Source: Chitinophagaceae bacterium
Lineage (GTDB): Bacteria > Bacteroidota > Bacteroidia > Chitinophagales > Chitinophagaceae
NCBI GenBank assembly: GCA_016721725.1
Contig: JADKHN010000006.1
Coordinates: forward strand, 434,001 to 498,000
Direction: 5' to 3'
Length of the DNA: 64,000 bases
This document shows, piece after piece, positions 61,462-64,000 of the stretch (positions are counted from its first letter, which is position 1; each line of letters opens with the position of its first letter). Below the pieces are notes generated by a model. It searched no databases. It was given only the letters and a program-made list of their open reading frames with translations, and was not told where the DNA came from. The translations under genes were made by a program, and so were the position numbers.

Positions 61462-63264
61462 ATGAAACAACTCCTTTTATCCCTGCTGATATTCTTTTCC
61501 GTTACTACCGGATCAAGCCAGGCTAACCAATTTTCCCTGTCCAAAAACGATTTCCTGCTCAATGGCAAACCCTTCCGCATCATCAGCGGGGAAATGCACC
61601 CCGCACGCATTCCCCGGGAATACTGGCGGCACCGGATCCAGATGGCGAAAGCGATGGGCTGTAATACTATCGCGGCTTATATCTTCTGGAACTACCATGA
61701 GCCGGTCAAAGGAAAATTCGATTTTACGACCGGGAACAGGAATATCGCCGAGTTCATCCGGATCTGCCAGCAGGAAGGGCTTTGGGTCTTGTTACGGCCC
61801 GGACCCTATGTATGTGCCGAATGGGATTTCGGGGGACTACCACCCTATCTCCTGAAACAGCCTGACCTCAAGATCCGTTGCATGGACCCGGTGTACATGG
61901 AAGCAACGGATCGATACATCAGCCGCCTTGCCAAAGAAATGGCACCTCTTCAGATTACTAATGGTGGCCCCATATTAATGGTACAGATCGAAAATGAATA
62001 CGGCAGTTTCGGGAACGACAAGAACTACCTGGAGTCCTTAAGAAAGACCTGGTTAAGCAACGGGATCAAAGTACCCTTTTATACAGCGGATGGAGCGACG
62101 CCCTATATGCTGGATGCCGGTCATATCAAGGGAACCGCCATCGGGCTCGACAGCGGAGGCAGTGATGCGGATTTTGACCAGGCGAAAAGATCAGATCCGG
62201 ATGCCCCCGCCTTCAGCAGCGAGACCTACCCCGGCTGGCTGACCCACTGGGGAGAGAAATGGCAACGCCCCGACACGAATGAGCTCAAAAAAGAAATGGA
62301 ATACTTACTGAAGAACAACAAGAGCTTCAATCTATATGTGATCCATGGCGGCACCAATTTCGGATTCACTGCGGGGGCCAATGCATTCAATCCAACCCAG
62401 TACCAACCGGATATCACGAGCTACGACTACGATGCGCCCATCAATGAACAGGGAGCACCCACACCAAAATACTTCCTGCTCCGGGATCTCATCGCAAGAT
62501 ACACCGGTCAGAAATTGCCCGATCTGCCGGAACCCATCCGGACCATTGAAGTGTCCCCCATCCGGCTAAACTACATGACCACCATCTGGAGACGATTGCC
62601 TGCACCCATCCTTTCTGCTCAGCCCAAACCCATGGAAGCATTCGATCAGAACCAGGGGCTGATGCTTTATCGAACCAAACTGATCGGGCATAAAAGCGGT
62701 AAACTCAAGATCTGGGAACCACATGACTATGCCATCGTGATGCTCAACGGTAAATTTGTGGATACGGTTTACCGCGACGGCGGCAACTGGACGGTTGAAC
62801 TGCCTAAAAGTGATGTGGCCGATCCCGTACTGGAGATCCTTGTTGAAGGAATGGGCCATATCAATTTCGCCCAGTTCATGATCGACCGGAAAGGTATCAC
62901 CGACCGCGTCACCCTCAACGGGATGACCCTGATGAACTGGGAGATCTTCAAACTGCCCATGGATGCAGCATTTGTTGAACGGGCCGCGACAGCCGACCGC
63001 GGCCTTGATGACCGGCCGGGCATTTTCTTCGCCAGGGATTTCCAACTGGAAGAAACAGGTGATACCTATTTCGACCTGAGCAATTACAGTAAAGGCATGG
63101 TGTATTTGAATGGCCATAACCTGGGACGGTACTGGAACATCGGACCCCAGCAAAGATTATACTGCCCGGCATCCTGGCTGAAAAAAGGCGAGAACAAGAT
63201 CATCGTATTTGACCTGCTGCAAAAAGAACCTAAAGTTGTGAACGGGAAACGGTCATTGGAGTAA
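61462..63264 (+). CDS. Beta-galactosidase, GH35
   Basis: 600 residues from MKQLLLSLLIFFSVTTGSSQ, a signal peptide; the in-frame leader before this ATG is repeat sequence. GH35 features: RIISGEMHPARIPREYWRHR, VCAEWDFGGLPPYLL, acid/base Glu 179 in VQIENEYGSFG and nucleophile Glu 254 in AFSSETYPGWLTHWG. The C-terminal beta domains carry GMVYLNGHNLGRYWNIGPQ, typical of the family. It removes terminal beta-galactose in the periplasm or outside. It converges with and overlaps the kinase gene by 12 bp. Confidence 0.95.
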   Translation: MKQLLLSLLIFFSVTTGSSQANQFSLSKNDFLLNGKPFRIISGEMHPARIPREYWRHRIQMAKAMGCNTIAAYIFWNYHEPVKGKFDFTTGNRNIAEFIRICQQEGLWVLLRPGPYVCAEWDFGGLPPYLLKQPDLKIRCMDPVYMEATDRYISRLAKEMAPLQITNGGPILMVQIENEYGSFGNDKNYLESLRKTWLSNGIKVPFYTADGATPYMLDAGHIKGTAIGLDSGGSDADFDQAKRSDPDAPAFSSETYPGWLTHWGEKWQRPDTNELKKEMEYLLKNNKSFNLYVIHGGTNFGFTAGANAFNPTQYQPDITSYDYDAPINEQGAPTPKYFLLRDLIARYTGQKLPDLPEPIRTIEVSPIRLNYMTTIWRRLPAPILSAQPKPMEAFDQNQGLMLYRTKLIGHKSGKLKIWEPHDYAIVMLNGKFVDTVYRDGGNWTVELPKSDVADPVLEILVEGMGHINFAQFMIDRKGITDRVTLNGMTLMNWEIFKLPMDAAFVERAATADRGLDDRPGIFFARDFQLEETGDTYFDLSNYSKGMVYLNGHNLGRYWNIGPQQRLYCPASWLKKGENKIIVFDLLQKEPKVVNGKRSLE

Positions 63265-64000
63265 ACTCTGCTCAAACCCGATCAGCCTTTGCAATAAAGC
63301 AGCCTGGTTGCCTGCCCTGACCAGGTTATGTCCTTCATACCGGCTTCCGTAATAGCGGTCGTCGTTGAGGTGATCGGACAGGAAACGTAAGGCCTGCATG
63401 TAGATCATGAATTTTCCGGAAAACAGGAGATGGTTCTTCTCCTCCGCTGTTAGTTCTTCCCGCATTTCACTGAGGTACCCGTCCACAAGGGCATGATAGA
63501 ATATCTTCCGGATGCCGATCCGGGAAAAATCCTTTTCCTCTTCGTTTACCGGGCACAGGTAGGTTCTCATCATATCCCCCAGGTCGCTGATGAAATAACC
63601 CGGCATCAGGGTATCCAGGTCGATGACACAAAGAGCCTGGTCATCCGAATTGAACAATACATTGCTGATCTTGGTATCATGGTGGGTGACCCTTGTCTTA
63701 AACAGGTGACTTCCCTTTTCGAATATCCTGACGATATCCCGGTGGTCCTGCATGAACCCGATCAGGGAGCCTGATGCCTTGATCCTTTCCGGATTGCCTC
63801 CGCTGATGGCTTCAAGAAACTGTTCATACCTGTATTGAAGGTCATGAAACCGGGGAATGGTGATCCGGAGCCGGTTCGCATCGAAGCCTGCCAGTTTGCG
63901 GGTGAAGCGGCCAAAGGCCCGAGCCGCTTCATAAGCCTGTTCCGGACTTTCAACCACATCGATTGTATGAGAAGCGGGAATAAATGGAAAGATCCTGAAA
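63253..64000 (-). CDS. N-acetylhexosamine 1-kinase-like phosphotransferase (partial, N-terminus beyond right edge)
   Basis: About 248 residues are visible; the frame is open to base 64000 (RIFPFIPASHTIDVVESPE at the edge), so the GTG at 63957 is internal and the true start lies outside. APH/choline-kinase fold: TRVTHHDTKISNVLFN (HxDxKxxN catalytic loop) and CVIDLDTLMPGYFISDLGD (metal-binding Asp), ending KFMIYMQALRFLSDHL and EGHNLVRAGNQAALL. It closely recalls NahK-type kinases that phosphorylate GlcNAc or GalNAc at C1. Next to glycosidases this fits amino-sugar salvage. Confidence 0.82.
   Translation of the reverse strand, partial: FRIFPFIPASHTIDVVESPEQAYEAARAFGRFTRKLAGFDANRLRITIPRFHDLQYRYEQFLEAISGGNPERIKASGSLIGFMQDHRDIVRIFEKGSHLFKTRVTHHDTKISNVLFNSDDQALCVIDLDTLMPGYFISDLGDMMRTYLCPVNEEEKDFSRIGIRKIFYHALVDGYLSEMREELTAEEKNHLLFSGKFMIYMQALRFLSDHLNDDRYYGSRYEGHNLVRAGNQAALLQRLIGFEQSLLQ

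Noticed and set aside
63253..63957. Complete kinase gene starting at the GTG near 63957
   Set aside because: The frame remains open and family-like (RIFPFIPASHTID) up to the window edge, so the gene is truncated by the window rather than starting there.

Overview
The window looks like a chromosomal segment of a Bacteroidota bacterium, most likely Chitinophagaceae or a close relative. The grounds are: Bacteroidota-type -7 promoter boxes (TAnnTTTG) in front of many genes; type IX secretion signatures (a PorP/SprF protein next to a 2251-residue adhesin-like protein with a type B sorting domain, plus a type A sorting-domain protein); a NusB about twice the usual length; a DUF2027-Smr protein; and PKD/IgGFc-binding modules. 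No rRNA, tRNA, CRISPR array, phage or plasmid genes were seen.

Layout. 1-8.5 kb is housekeeping: groES-groEL (groEL cut by the left edge), nusB, a DUF1573 lipoprotein, yajC, coaE, nnr and the membrane pyrophosphatase hppA with a clear terminator. 8.8-18 kb is accessory: a DUF1801/HhH protein, a YdjM-like membrane protein, a beta/gamma-crystallin-like secreted protein, a three-gene cassette of unknown function (11497-15198, last gene frameshifted), an SGNH hydrolase and a TIR-domain protein. 18-20.3 kb holds a BlaI-type repressor and M56 metallopeptidase with a well-formed promoter/operator. 20.7-30 kb holds the T9SS-associated pair and a sorting-domain protein. 30-31.3 kb is a gene-poor, repeat-bearing, very AT-rich gap.

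31.3-40.6 kb returns to core metabolism: pyrE, NUDIX, hotdog thioesterase, coaD, pyrB, pyrR, pruA, prfB (with the classic programmed +1 frameshift) and a dienelactone hydrolase-like lipoprotein. A DUF559 endonuclease gene flanked by inverted repeats sits between pruA and prfB. 40.7-55 kb is mixed: a Tat-exported DsrE-like protein and a SoxA/TsdA-like dihaem cytochrome, a papain-like secreted protein overlapping a lipoprotein gene, LysE, a sterol desaturase-like enzyme, Smr, an amino-acid permease, a polyprenyl synthase, RNase R and an MFS transporter. 55-64 kb is a glycan-degradation neighbourhood: a GH109-type oxidoreductase-fold glycosidase, glycosylasparaginase, CutC, GH2 beta-mannosidase-like, GH35 beta-galactosidase and a NahK-like sugar kinase running off the right edge. 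Together these could dismantle N-glycans and phosphorylate the released amino sugar.

The most unusual layer is the repeats. At least seven intergenic elements are built of 7-bp units, often as two inverted arms. A 44-bp-period 'GTCATTGCGAGG' family occurs in two opposed arrays around a broken GIY-YIG nuclease gene and once more at 18.1 kb. A 26-bp tandem array lies at 30.5 kb. The inverted repeats around the DUF559 gene give a second case of a small nuclease gene bracketed by short repeats. I regard this pairing of nuclease and repeat as the best candidate for an under-described system here, with the three-gene cassette at 11.5-15.2 kb second.
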